From the NCBI GenBank assembly GCA_013329905.1, contig DUJH01000014.1:45724-57730 (forward strand): DNA of 12,007 nucleotides, written 5' to 3'. This document shows positions 1 to 6,683 of this stretch, one piece after another. The DNA is from Candidatus Thalassarchaeaceae archaeon (GTDB taxonomy: Archaea; Thermoplasmatota; Poseidoniia; Poseidoniales; Thalassarchaeaceae). The notes beneath the pieces are model-generated. The model did no database searches, was not told the DNA's origin, and was given only the letters and a program-made list of their open reading frames with translations. The translations under genes were made by a program, and so were the position numbers. Positions within the stretch are counted from its first letter, which is position 1; every line of letters starts with the position of its first letter.

Positions 1-977
1 CTGGAAACGCTGCCCATGATTCGCATCGGCATCGCATCCAATTGGGTGATTAGAATCGAGGGTGAACCCTCGGCTCGAATCCACAAGGAATTCTCCCAAT
101 CGACATTGATAGAATCGCCTTCGACCGCTGTCACTCGGCCGACCACGAATTGTAAATCGACGGCTGCGTGAATCACATCATCGACGGCGATACTTCGCTT
201 CTGGAATGGTGCCGTCTTCACTTCAATGACAGATTTCTCATGCCGTACAAGTGCTTCACTTCCCGGCGCGACAATCATGCATCCACGGTGCAGCGCCTCC
301 TCTCGCAGATTGCGCAGAGCGACACCGACGCGGTCACCGGCCACTGCAGTGTCGACATCATCATCCATCACCTGCAGTGAACGCACGACGCCCGTCTCAT
401 TCGCAGGAAGAATCAGGGCGTCATCGTGCTTGTTCACTGCACCGGACTGGACGTATCCAATCGCAACCAGTCCGACTCCCTTGACATTGAAATGCTGGTC
501 AACAGGGAGCACGAGGCTCTGGCCCTCTCTTCCCGATCCAGCAGCATCCATGTGAGAATACAATTCCTCTCTCAAGTCATGGGCATCCGGCATTGAATCA
601 TGAATAGCCCAAGACCCCAGACCTGCCTGGGTCAGAATCATCTTCACCTGGTCTGCATCAACCCATCCACCATCAACCGCATTTACGATCGCGATGCCAC
701 GCGTAATTCCAGCCGCACCGAAAGAAACCAACACTTCTCCGAGCGCGGCATCAACGGCACCGATTTCGACGACGCCGACCTCAGCCACATTCAGAACAGA
801 GAGTAAAGGTCGCAGACGCTCAGGGTGTCGGAGAGGACGGAGCAGAGAGAGTACACAGGTCTCACCATCCCGCTGTTCCTTGAAAACATATGACTCGATA
901 TCACGCACATCGTTCGATTTGGCCAGTGACCGCGCGAGTTCTTCACTCCCGACGTAAGCGATGTTCAGCACTGGCAT
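1..977 (-). CDS. EF-Tu/SelB-like translation factor paralogue with degenerate GTPase domain (3' end outside window)
   Basis: The minus strand is open from an ATG at 977 to the window edge, giving 325 residues with no stop. Residues 1-150 lie where the G domain of EF-Tu-type factors would be. Residues 152-240 look like the domain II beta-barrel (VDQHFNVKGVGLVAIGYVQ, then AVAGDRVGVALRNL), and 245-325 look like the start of domain III. This layout and the opening MPVLNIAYVGSEELARSL match an archaeal family often annotated as SelB-like or EF-Tu/IF-2-type GTPase. The P-loop GHVDHGK(S/T) is absent, no DxPGH switch is visible, and only an NAVD relic (99-102) sits near the expected NKxD site. It probably does not hydrolyse GTP, although it may still bind tRNA or the ribosome; that is inference. 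The frame extends upstream to a GTG at 1097 and an ATG at 1004; 977 is chosen because the family begins with this beta strand. It is divergent from the DUF4870 gene. Confidence 0.8.
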   Translation of the reverse strand, partial: MPVLNIAYVGSEELARSLAKSNDVRDIESYVFKEQRDGETCVLSLLRPLRHPERLRPLLSVLNVAEVGVVEIGAVDAALGEVLVSFGAAGITRGIAIVNAVDGGWVDADQVKMILTQAGLGSWAIHDSMPDAHDLREELYSHMDAAGSGREGQSLVLPVDQHFNVKGVGLVAIGYVQSGAVNKHDDALILPANETGVVRSLQVMDDDVDTAVAGDRVGVALRNLREEALHRGCMIVAPGSEALVRHEKSVIEVKTAPFQKRSIAVDDVIHAAVDLQFVVGRVTAVEGDSINVDWENSLWIRAEGSPSILITQLDAMPMRIMGSVS

Positions 978-1070
978 GGACCGCGCGGGCAGCGAACCAC
1001 CCATGAATGCGACGCATCGATTCGCTGACGCAAGCAATTGGTTCAAAGATGGTGACAGATTCCAATAAGC

Positions 1071-1436
1071 ATGGATGAGAGACCTCCCGTCGTACACTTA
1101 GGCGAGAAAACACCCGACCGATCTATGGGGACGCTATCGCATATTCTGGGACCAATCGTTGGATTTCTTGTCCCGGTGATAATCTACGCAGCCAAATCCC
1201 CTAATCTGAAGGAAGAGGACCCTTTGTTGGAATCGCATCTTTCAGAATCTCTCAATGCTTCGTTGACTTTCCTTATCGCCGCGATTGTCCACACGTTTCT
1301 TTCCGTCATACTCATCGGCTGCTTGACTTTCGCTGTGCACTGGGTGCTCTACCTGATATGGGCCATCAATGCTAACTCCGCTCTACAGGCTGGACGGGAG
1401 TACAGGTACCCGTTTACCTACCGATTTGTGGTGTGA
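1071..1436 (+). CDS. DUF4870 (Tic20-like) small membrane protein
   Basis: This 121-residue protein has about three hydrophobic segments: residues 22-42 (SHILGPIVGFLVPVIIYAAK), then roughly 63-85 and 86-103. The pattern of a helix, a hydrophilic linker carrying conserved acidic residues (PLLESHLSESLNASL), two further helices and a closing RYPFTYRF is characteristic of the DUF4870 family, which usually ends in a Y-R-Y-P-x-T-x-R motif. Family members are small inner-membrane proteins of unknown function, distantly like the chloroplast Tic20 component; 121 residues is a normal length. No Shine-Dalgarno sequence precedes the ATG, so a leaderless message is likely. It is divergent from the elongation-factor-like gene and convergent with the thioesterase gene. 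The domain call is by eye from pattern, so function is left open. Confidence 0.75.
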   Translation: MDERPPVVHLGEKTPDRSMGTLSHILGPIVGFLVPVIIYAAKSPNLKEEDPLLESHLSESLNASLTFLIAAIVHTFLSVILIGCLTFAVHWVLYLIWAINANSALQAGREYRYPFTYRFVV

Positions 1437-1466
1437 CCGCTGAGGTCTTATTTCGGACGAGCGGTC
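1435..1466. terminator. Inverted repeat between convergent genes, possible bidirectional terminator
   Basis: A 7-base arm GACCGCT (1435-1441) and its exact complement AGCGGTC (1460-1466) flank an 18-base loop. They occupy the gap between the DUF4870 stop codon and the thioesterase stop codon. The position suits a transcript-end structure shared by two convergent genes, but the loop is long and there is no clear T tract, so this is only a candidate. Confidence 0.25.
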
Positions 1467-1916
1467 TCAGCGCATTGCGTCTCTAGCACGCTGCGCTGCG
1501 TCCCATTGAGTCTGCTCTTCTTCGTTTGAGGGTGTGAATTGTGGCACTTCGACAGGGTTCATCGAGCCGTCGACTGCGACCATGAAGAAATATCCTGAGC
1601 AGATTTCCTCGGGGTCCCAGTCCGAGCGAGTCATTCTGCATGATCGGACAAGGACACCGACAGTGCGTCGGCTCGTCCAGACGACACGCGCTATGGTGCG
1701 AATTACGTCGCCTTGGTATCCTGGTCGCTTGAATTTCAGCGCATCGACGGAAACCGTGACAAATTCTTGATGCGCGAACTGACTAGCTGCCATTCCAGCG
1801 GCCGTGTCCATAATCGACATCAGACGGCCGCCGAACAGAGTATCGAGCGCATTCGTGTCGCCAGGAAATACCTCATTCAGCAGCACGACGGGTTCGGAGG
1901 AGCGCGGTTCAGCCAT
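1467..1916 (-). CDS. Acyl-CoA thioesterase, hotdog fold (YciA/BFIT-like)
   Basis: The product is 149 residues from ATG 1916. It shows the hallmarks of a single-hotdog acyl-CoA thioesterase: NEVFPGDTNALDTLFGGRLM (14-33), the following helix with D36 in SIMDTAAGMAA, and the strand TVSVDALKFKRPGYQGD (53-69). Such enzymes hydrolyse acyl-CoA to free fatty acid and CoA in the cytoplasm and act as dimers or higher oligomers of hotdog units. The frame continues upstream to a TTG at 1958. An AAGGAGGGTGA stretch lies at 1940-1950 on this strand, but it is too far from ATG 1916 and abuts the GTG at 1943, so the start is not fully settled; ATG 1916 leaves the family N-terminus intact. The C-terminal 25 residues are acidic and probably disordered. 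Substrate chain length cannot be read from the sequence. It is divergent from the next operon. Confidence 0.87.
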   Translation of the reverse strand: MAEPRSSEPVVLLNEVFPGDTNALDTLFGGRLMSIMDTAAGMAASQFAHQEFVTVSVDALKFKRPGYQGDVIRTIARVVWTSRRTVGVLVRSCRMTRSDWDPEEICSGYFFMVAVDGSMNPVEVPQFTPSNEEEQTQWDAAQRARDAMR

Positions 1917-2030
1917 CTCTCTCGTTTTGTCCCGCGCGCTCACCCTCCTTGAATCCAACCGCGAGCGGATACGTTCAGAATGTGGTTGTCGAACCGTTGC
2001 AGTGAAGCGCTGCCGCCGTCTCGCGTAAGC

Positions 2031-2843
2031 ATGAGCGAGTCTGAATTGGGTTGGTTACCCGTGATTCTCGAGGACCCAGAGGGCGGGAGAATTGTCCTTT
2101 ACCCTCATCTTCCGTGTGTGCGGATGCCATCAGAACTACGCACGCGTGAGCATTGGGATGGGCTGGCTCTAATCGCTTCGGCAGAGGAAGTCAGTGGATG
2201 GCCAGCCGAAGAGAAAGAGGACCAAGCCAGCCCTGGAGTACACGTCGCGGCCGCGATGGCATCGGGTACCATTCTCGGCCGCCTTCTCGACGATTTGACA
2301 ATCTACGAAGTCGATGGACCAAGTATTCCCGATCCCGAACCAATGCGGCTACTTCACCACGCCGAAAACGCGCGTGGTGGCATGCCGATTTACGCCCTCG
2401 AGCCATCGATGGATGACGAGGGCTGGATTGAATGGATGACCCGCGCGGCCGACGAACAAGTCTCGATATCTTCACTTCTATCGAGCATCACTATCGGACG
2501 GCGATGGAAGAAATTGCGAGCCGCCGCCGTCAGCCGCGTCGCCGCAGCGAAAGGAGTCGATTCAGAACTGGGCGCCGCGGCTGCCTCAAGCGCAGCCTGG
2601 TGGATTGAGGAGAATAAGGGTCTGAGCGAAGAACTCCGAGAGGAGCGTTGCTCACGCTTGGTAGCACGTATGCGGGGGGCATTGGCAAATCTTCGCGAGG
2701 GCAGGGTTGATGACTCGGAGGCGCGAGGGCCTTCTCTGATGGTTCCTGTCCATCAACCTAGATTGCACTCGCTGGTCGAGGCTTTCGAAGGCTGGCCGGA
2801 CGCTGAACCGGTAAACACGCTGGGCGCACAGGAGGACTCGTGA
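2031..2843 (+). CDS. Unrecognised acidic cytoplasmic protein, first gene of the TBP-like/TatD-like operon
   Basis: I do not recognise this 270-residue protein with confidence. It has no signal peptide or membrane helix. The N-terminal third looks beta-rich (GGRIVLYPHLP, DGLALIASAEE), and residues 145-225 are helical, alanine-rich and charged (RRWKKLRAAAVSRVAAAKG; EERCSRLVARMRGALANL). A final strand-like segment PSLMVPVHQPRLHSLVEAFE sits at 234-253. That order faintly recalls TraB/ChaN-type proteins, in which a long helical region carrying an arginine-rich motif is followed by a short beta strand and helix near the end. The expected catalytic motifs are not visible, so I do not assign that family. 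An upstream in-frame ATG at 1980 would add 17 residues of atypical composition; neither start has a ribosome site. The stop codon overlaps the start of the TBP-like gene (TGATG), implying translational coupling and a shared role. Confidence 0.65.
   Translation: MSESELGWLPVILEDPEGGRIVLYPHLPCVRMPSELRTREHWDGLALIASAEEVSGWPAEEKEDQASPGVHVAAAMASGTILGRLLDDLTIYEVDGPSIPDPEPMRLLHHAENARGGMPIYALEPSMDDEGWIEWMTRAADEQVSISSLLSSITIGRRWKKLRAAAVSRVAAAKGVDSELGAAAASSAAWWIEENKGLSEELREERCSRLVARMRGALANLREGRVDDSEARGPSLMVPVHQPRLHSLVEAFEGWPDAEPVNTLGAQEDS
2831..2836 (+). promoter_or_regulatory. Shine-Dalgarno site of the TBP-like gene
   Basis: GGAGGA lies 6 bases before the ATG at 2843 and inside the last codons of the upstream gene. 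The spacing favours ATG 2843 over the overlapping GTG at 2840, which would leave only 3 bases. Such a clear site is uncommon in this window and suggests internal initiation on a polycistronic message. Confidence 0.7.
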
Positions 2844-3373
2844 TGGAAGAAGATGGCAGAATCCGCGTCAACGTTCAGACGCAGACGTTTCGATTTATTC
2901 CAGGCAAGCCGATTATTCATGATGATGCGGTTCGGCTCGCTAAAGGAATCAAGTCGGGGCCTTGGGTTGTGATTAGTCACAAGGAACCGCGAGCGACCTT
3001 CGTAGTCGAAGAGGCTGGCAGCGTTCTCGTGCACGGAATTTCGAGACTCGAGGTCGCTCGACTGGTTATGCAAGAATTATTGCTCAGCCTCGGAATGTCT
3101 GAGGAAGGACTTCGTTCCGAGGCTGGTGATATGCTGATTAGTTTCTCTTTTGGACGCGCCGTTTTGCTAGATTTGGCTTCGGCGCGCTTCGCGGACGCAA
3201 CGAAAGATGACCGGATTGGATGCGTCCGCATCGACGCCAAGCGTCATGATTGTGAGATTCTGGTCTTCAACAATGGACATGGCGTCGTCACAGGACAATC
3301 CTCCAAGCGCGTCGCTGAGATGGCGGTGCGCCACTGGGCGGCACAGCTCGATGAGGAAGGCGCATTGGCATGA
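2843..3373 (+). CDS. TBP-fold protein with two divergent TATA-binding-protein-like half-repeats
   Basis: The 176-residue product appears to consist of two copies of one unit, about residues 5-86 and 97-171. The most alike portions are ATFVVEEAGSVLVHGISRLE (51-70) and CEILVFNNGHGVVTGQSSKR (137-156). Over 33 aligned positions (51-83 against 137-169) I count 8 identities, including the spaced glycines (G-x5-G). This strand-strand-G-helix unit, with the G-x-V-x-x-G-x-x-S pattern before a long helix, is how each half of TATA-binding protein ends (…SGKxVxTGAKSxEDA…), and the total length matches the TBP core. TBP's phenylalanines that kink DNA (the FPGL region) are not present, so canonical TATA recognition is doubtful. 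It could be a TBP-like regulator, or a TBP-fold domain with another ligand, as occurs in some nucleases and glycosylases. The neighbours are tightly coupled: TGATG upstream and ATGA downstream. The fold call comes from internal symmetry and motif resemblance only. Confidence 0.6.
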   Translation: MEEDGRIRVNVQTQTFRFIPGKPIIHDDAVRLAKGIKSGPWVVISHKEPRATFVVEEAGSVLVHGISRLEVARLVMQELLLSLGMSEEGLRSEAGDMLISFSFGRAVLLDLASARFADATKDDRIGCVRIDAKRHDCEILVFNNGHGVVTGQSSKRVAEMAVRHWAAQLDEEGALA

Positions 3374-4263
3374 GCGCGGTTGTCGACGGGCGCTGGCAAG
3401 GGCCGGTCGTCGACCAACACATCCACCTCGATCGCTCGAATCGCTATCTGGCTGCAGTCGAGGAATTCGTTCGAGTCGGTGGAACCGGCATGATGTTGGT
3501 TCACAAGCCATCATTCGGTGGAAAACTGCCGATTGACAAGGACGGATATCGCGCGGTTTACAACGATACTCTGGAGATGGCCGCTGAGGTCCGCGAGCGC
3601 TTTGACATCACGGTGGGAGTCGTACTTGGACCTCATCCGGTCGCTTGGGAGCACCAGATTGCAGACTTAGGAATGGAGCGCGCGAGCGAGTTGCATCTTG
3701 AAGCGGTCCACCTCGCCCTCAAACACATCGAAGCAGGAGATGCTCAATGCTTGGGCGAGGTTGGAAGACCGCACTATCCAGTGAGTGATGAGACTTGGGC
3801 GGCCGCCAATGAAAATCTCGCTGAAATCATGGCGGCAGCCGCAGGATCAAGCACCCCAATTCAACTTCATGTCGAAGATGCCGGTGCCCAGACTTACGCC
3901 GAACTCGCAACGATGGCCAATAGTGCAGGACTGCCGCTTAGTCATACGATTAGACACTATGCTCCAGCCGACGTTTCAGCAGATTTCACGCACGGCCTCG
4001 CCTGCACCGTCAGTGTTGGGCGAGGCAGTATCGAGGGCTTGTTAGCAAGCCACGCATCGACCTCGTCCCCATGGGGAATGGAAACCGATTACCTCGATGA
4101 CCCGCGCCGTCCCGGCGCGGTTCTCGGCCCCAAAACAATCCCAAAACGAACTAACGAATTGTGTGCAGCCCTTCTGGCAGAGCACGATAGGACCGAGGTC
4201 GAGGAAATCCTCACAAGGGTCCATTCGAAATGGCCTAGCCAGCTGTACGGCTTGGAATTTTGA
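3370..4263 (+). CDS. TatD-related metal-dependent hydrolase (MJ0761-like, amidohydrolase superfamily)
   Basis: This 297-residue TIM-barrel hydrolase shows the full set of metal-site motifs in order: HxH in VVDQHIHLD (H17, H19), the bridging glutamate in GEVGRPHYPV (E130), histidines in QLHVED (H167) and LSHTIRH (H192), and the aspartate in METDYLDDP (D240). The family is the archaeal COG1831 group of predicted metal-dependent hydrolases related to TatD DNase and urease-type amidohydrolases. Length is typical and no metal ligand is missing. TatD relatives often act on nucleic acids with 3'-5' polarity, but the substrate of this archaeal branch is not established. The ATG overlaps the previous stop as ATGA, with a purine-rich GAGGAAGG at 3353-3360 as the likely ribosome site. 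Coupling to a TBP-fold protein hints at a nucleic-acid-related role, which is inference. Confidence 0.9.
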   Translation: MSAVVDGRWQGPVVDQHIHLDRSNRYLAAVEEFVRVGGTGMMLVHKPSFGGKLPIDKDGYRAVYNDTLEMAAEVRERFDITVGVVLGPHPVAWEHQIADLGMERASELHLEAVHLALKHIEAGDAQCLGEVGRPHYPVSDETWAAANENLAEIMAAAAGSSTPIQLHVEDAGAQTYAELATMANSAGLPLSHTIRHYAPADVSADFTHGLACTVSVGRGSIEGLLASHASTSSPWGMETDYLDDPRRPGAVLGPKTIPKRTNELCAALLAEHDRTEVEEILTRVHSKWPSQLYGLEF

Positions 4264-4265
4264 TA

Positions 4266-4487
4266 TCATTTCCAGAAGGGAGAACGGAGCTTCGGAGTAA
4301 AAATGAATACACCACCCATGACCATGAGCACTAGGAAGCTGAAGAATAACTGCAAATCTCCGAAAGGTAGTGGATAACCAGCGACCTCAAAGATCATCTT
4401 CCAAAGTGGCACATTAATTGGCAGGAAGATGAAGAGCATCGCAACACCGAGTCGCTGTCGTAGAAGCACGAACTGGCGACTCGACAA
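4266..4487 (-). CDS. Small two-helix membrane protein, hypothetical
   Basis: A 73-residue frame encodes two clear hydrophobic helices, about residues 16-37 (AMLFIFLPINVPLWKMIF) and 45-65 (LQLFFSFLVLMVMGGVFIF), with a charged N-terminus (RQFVLLRQRLG) and a basic C-terminus (TPKLRSPFWK). The hydrophobic pattern and positive ends look like a real small integral membrane protein rather than chance. The longest start is TTG 4487; AAGGGG lies directly before it with no spacing, so a start slightly downstream (GTG at codon 7, or ATG at codon 17) is possible. It converges with the hydrolase gene, and the two stop codons lie in one 8-base palindrome. Function is unknown. Confidence 0.55.
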   Translation of the reverse strand: MSSRQFVLLRQRLGVAMLFIFLPINVPLWKMIFEVAGYPLPFGDLQLFFSFLVLMVMGGVFIFTPKLRSPFWK

Positions 4488-4569
4488 CCCCTTTTGAAAT
4501 CCGGAGGTGCGCAGGCCTCGACTTACGAACCGAATCGGTCAAAGGTGAGACTTCGGTGGGGCGGTTTGC

Positions 4570-4644
4570 GCGTTCATGGTGTAGGGGTTAGCACAAGAGG
4601 TTTCCAACCTCTTAGCCCGGGTTCAAATCCCGGTGAGCGCACCA
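4570..4644 (+). tRNA. tRNA-Gly (anticodon UCC), CCA encoded
   Basis: A complete cloverleaf can be folded by hand. The acceptor stem is GCGTTCA (4570-4576) with TGAGCGC (4634-4640), 7 pairs including one G-U. The D stem is GTGT/GCAC around loop AGGGGTTA. The anticodon stem is AGAGG/CCTCT around loop TTTCCAA, giving anticodon TCC for glycine. The variable region is the 4 bases TAGC. The T stem CCGGG/CCCGG encloses TTCAAAT. The discriminator is A at 4641, followed by a genomically encoded CCA at 4642-4644. C2-G71 and G3-C70 are consistent with glycine identity. No intron is present. It stands alone between the small membrane gene and the ABC exporter gene. Confidence 0.97.
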
Positions 4645-4758
4645 CCTATCTCCGGGTCTGATTAGTCACGATAATCGAGCCGATTGATTCGAACCATCTT
4701 CACTCTACATTTGCCCACTGTGAAGGATTCAAAGAGTGCGGACCAAACGGTCCGACAG

Positions 4759-6645
4759 ATGACGCGCGCCATGGCTTCCGGAATCGCCAGAGATTCTTCT
4801 GACTTGGAAGAAGAGTCGCAAATCATCGGTCGGCAAATATGGCGAATTTTGCCCTATGTCACTCGTTATTGGCAGCGCGCCTTAGGTGGAATTATCGCCA
4901 ATGTCTTCGCGCGCGCCTTCGATCTGATACCCTTCATCGCGATCGGAATGGCTGCAGATTACTACAATCCGAACAATTCGACATTCTCTGACTCGAGAAT
5001 AGAGAGTATCGTCACTTCTGACCTCATCCCATCATTCGGTCCAATCGGCTCGATAGAAGTTGGATTCGGACTCCTGATAATCTTCTCATTCTCGATGCTC
5101 GCAGTATTCCAAGGATTCAGCAATCAATTGTGGCAGTCTGTCGCCTACAAGGCTCAGCACGACATCAGAATGGATGCGACGATGTCGCTGATGGATATGG
5201 AGGCCTCATATTTCGAGACGAGACAGACTGGAAATCTGATGTCGGTACTATCTGCAGACGTCGCCCAGTTGGAAGACATCATCTCGGATTCCAGTACGAG
5301 CATCATCCGTATCATCACCACATTCGCAGTGGCTTTCGGCATTATGTTCTGGATGTCACCTAAACTGAGTGTAATCCTAATCACGCCGCTAGTTCTCATC
5401 GTCCCGATGGTTGTCTGGTTCTCGACTCGAGTCCAGCGCCGTTACAAAAGGCAGCGCGAGAGCACCGGCGGTATCATCGCCATTCTCGAGAATGTCCTAT
5501 CGGGAATCACCGTGGTTCAGGCTTACAATGCAACCTCTTTCGAAGGGGCGAGAATCGAGAGTCAGAGTGGAGATTACAGAGATCAAGCGATTCAGGCGGC
5601 ATTCCTTCGAAATCGCTTCATTCCCGGCATCTACGTCGTCGCTGGAATCTCCTTCGGCCTACTCGTCTCAGCCGGAGGTTGGGTTATGTCGACTGGCGAG
5701 ATCAGTGTTGGGCAATTTGTCACATTCTTGCTCGTCTCGACGAGGATGACCATGCCGATGTTCATCCTCGGGATGCTGTTGAATCAACTTCAGAAAGGCG
5801 AGGCTGCTGCTCGACGAGTTTTCGCTATTATCACCCTCGAGCCATCAATTTCTGACTCCGAGGGTGCTATCGTTCTGGACGAGCCGATAACCTCAGTCTC
5901 TTTCGACGGCGTAACATTCGCTTACCCTGGAACGCCGGTCAACGTGCTCAACGATGTCTCTTTCGATGTCCAAGCGGGGGGCTTCCTCGGCATCATGGGA
6001 CACACTGGGGCTGGTAAATCGACAGTGCTGAAATTGGTCGAAAAATTCTACCAGCCACAGGTTGGATCTGTTCGTATAAACGGCAGTGACATCAATGAAT
6101 TCACGATTCATTCAGTCCGTTCACGAATCGGATTCGTTAGTCAGGATCCATTCCTCTTCTTCGGTTCCGTGCGCGACAATGTCGCTTATGCGCGCGAGGC
6201 CAGTATCGACGAGGTTCGCCTCGCGCTCGAAACAGCAGGAGCATGGGAATTCGTCTCGCAGATGGAAGATGGAATTGACTCGATGGTCGGTGACCGTGGT
6301 GTTCGACTTTCAGGTGGACAGCGCGCTCGCATTAGTCTGGCCCGAGCTCTTCTGATGAACCCAGACGTCTTGATTCTGGATGAGGCGAGCGCGGCTCTCG
6401 ACGCTGAGACTGAGAAGAGAATTCAACAGTCGCTTTTCGGCGGTGGTAACGGCTCTAACGGCAAGAAGCGACTCACCCTAGCAGTCGCTCATAGGCTGGC
6501 GACAATTCGCAACGCCGACGAGATTATTTCGATGGTCGACGGGGTAATTGTCGAGAGAGGAACTCACGTCGAACTTATCTCCAACGAGAGTGTTTATGCC
6601 TCGCAGTGGGCTATTCAGACCGGCGAAATCGACGCAGAAGATTGA
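4759..6645 (+). CDS. ABC exporter half-transporter (membrane domain fused to ATPase)
   Basis: The product is a type IV (MsbA/LmrA-like) half-transporter, expected to dimerise and use ATP to export a lipid, peptide or other amphiphile. Counted from ATG 4759, it has six hydrophobic segments between about residues 32 and 340. The nucleotide-binding domain is complete: Walker A GHTGAGKST (414-422), Q-loop VSQDPF (Q462), signature LSGGQ (517-521), Walker B VLILDE ending D541-E542, and H-loop histidine H578 in VAHRLATI. Every catalytic residue is intact. A flexible GGGNGSNGKK insert lies just before the H-loop strand. The frame is open upstream to GTG 4720 and TTG 4684, which would add 13 or 25 residues; none of the starts has a ribosome site, so the N-terminus is uncertain. 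The substrate cannot be deduced. An FGE-like membrane protein gene follows within 40 bases and may be cotranscribed. Confidence 0.93.
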   Translation: MTRAMASGIARDSSDLEEESQIIGRQIWRILPYVTRYWQRALGGIIANVFARAFDLIPFIAIGMAADYYNPNNSTFSDSRIESIVTSDLIPSFGPIGSIEVGFGLLIIFSFSMLAVFQGFSNQLWQSVAYKAQHDIRMDATMSLMDMEASYFETRQTGNLMSVLSADVAQLEDIISDSSTSIIRIITTFAVAFGIMFWMSPKLSVILITPLVLIVPMVVWFSTRVQRRYKRQRESTGGIIAILENVLSGITVVQAYNATSFEGARIESQSGDYRDQAIQAAFLRNRFIPGIYVVAGISFGLLVSAGGWVMSTGEISVGQFVTFLLVSTRMTMPMFILGMLLNQLQKGEAAARRVFAIITLEPSISDSEGAIVLDEPITSVSFDGVTFAYPGTPVNVLNDVSFDVQAGGFLGIMGHTGAGKSTVLKLVEKFYQPQVGSVRINGSDINEFTIHSVRSRIGFVSQDPFLFFGSVRDNVAYAREASIDEVRLALETAGAWEFVSQMEDGIDSMVGDRGVRLSGGQRARISLARALLMNPDVLILDEASAALDAETEKRIQQSLFGGGNGSNGKKRLTLAVAHRLATIRNADEIISMVDGVIVERGTHVELISNESVYASQWAIQTGEIDAED

Positions 6646-6683
6646 GGTAAAGATTGACCTGTATTCATCGCAGAGGATTCAAC

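Noticed and set aside
168..957. Several plus-strand open frames rich in Ser, Arg and Pro
   Set aside because: They lie antisense to the continuous elongation-factor-like frame on the minus strand and show the low-complexity composition of shadow frames.
1940..1950. AAGGAGGGTGA on the minus strand as a ribosome site for the thioesterase
   Set aside because: It is about 24 bases from the preferred ATG 1916 and directly abuts GTG 1943, so it does not fit either start; it may be chance.
2915..2930. ATGATGA match to a C/D box RNA C-box motif, with similar hits near 350-365 and 10583-10592
   Set aside because: All lie inside clear coding sequence as Asp/Met/Glu codons, and I could not pair any with D, C' and D' boxes at proper spacing.
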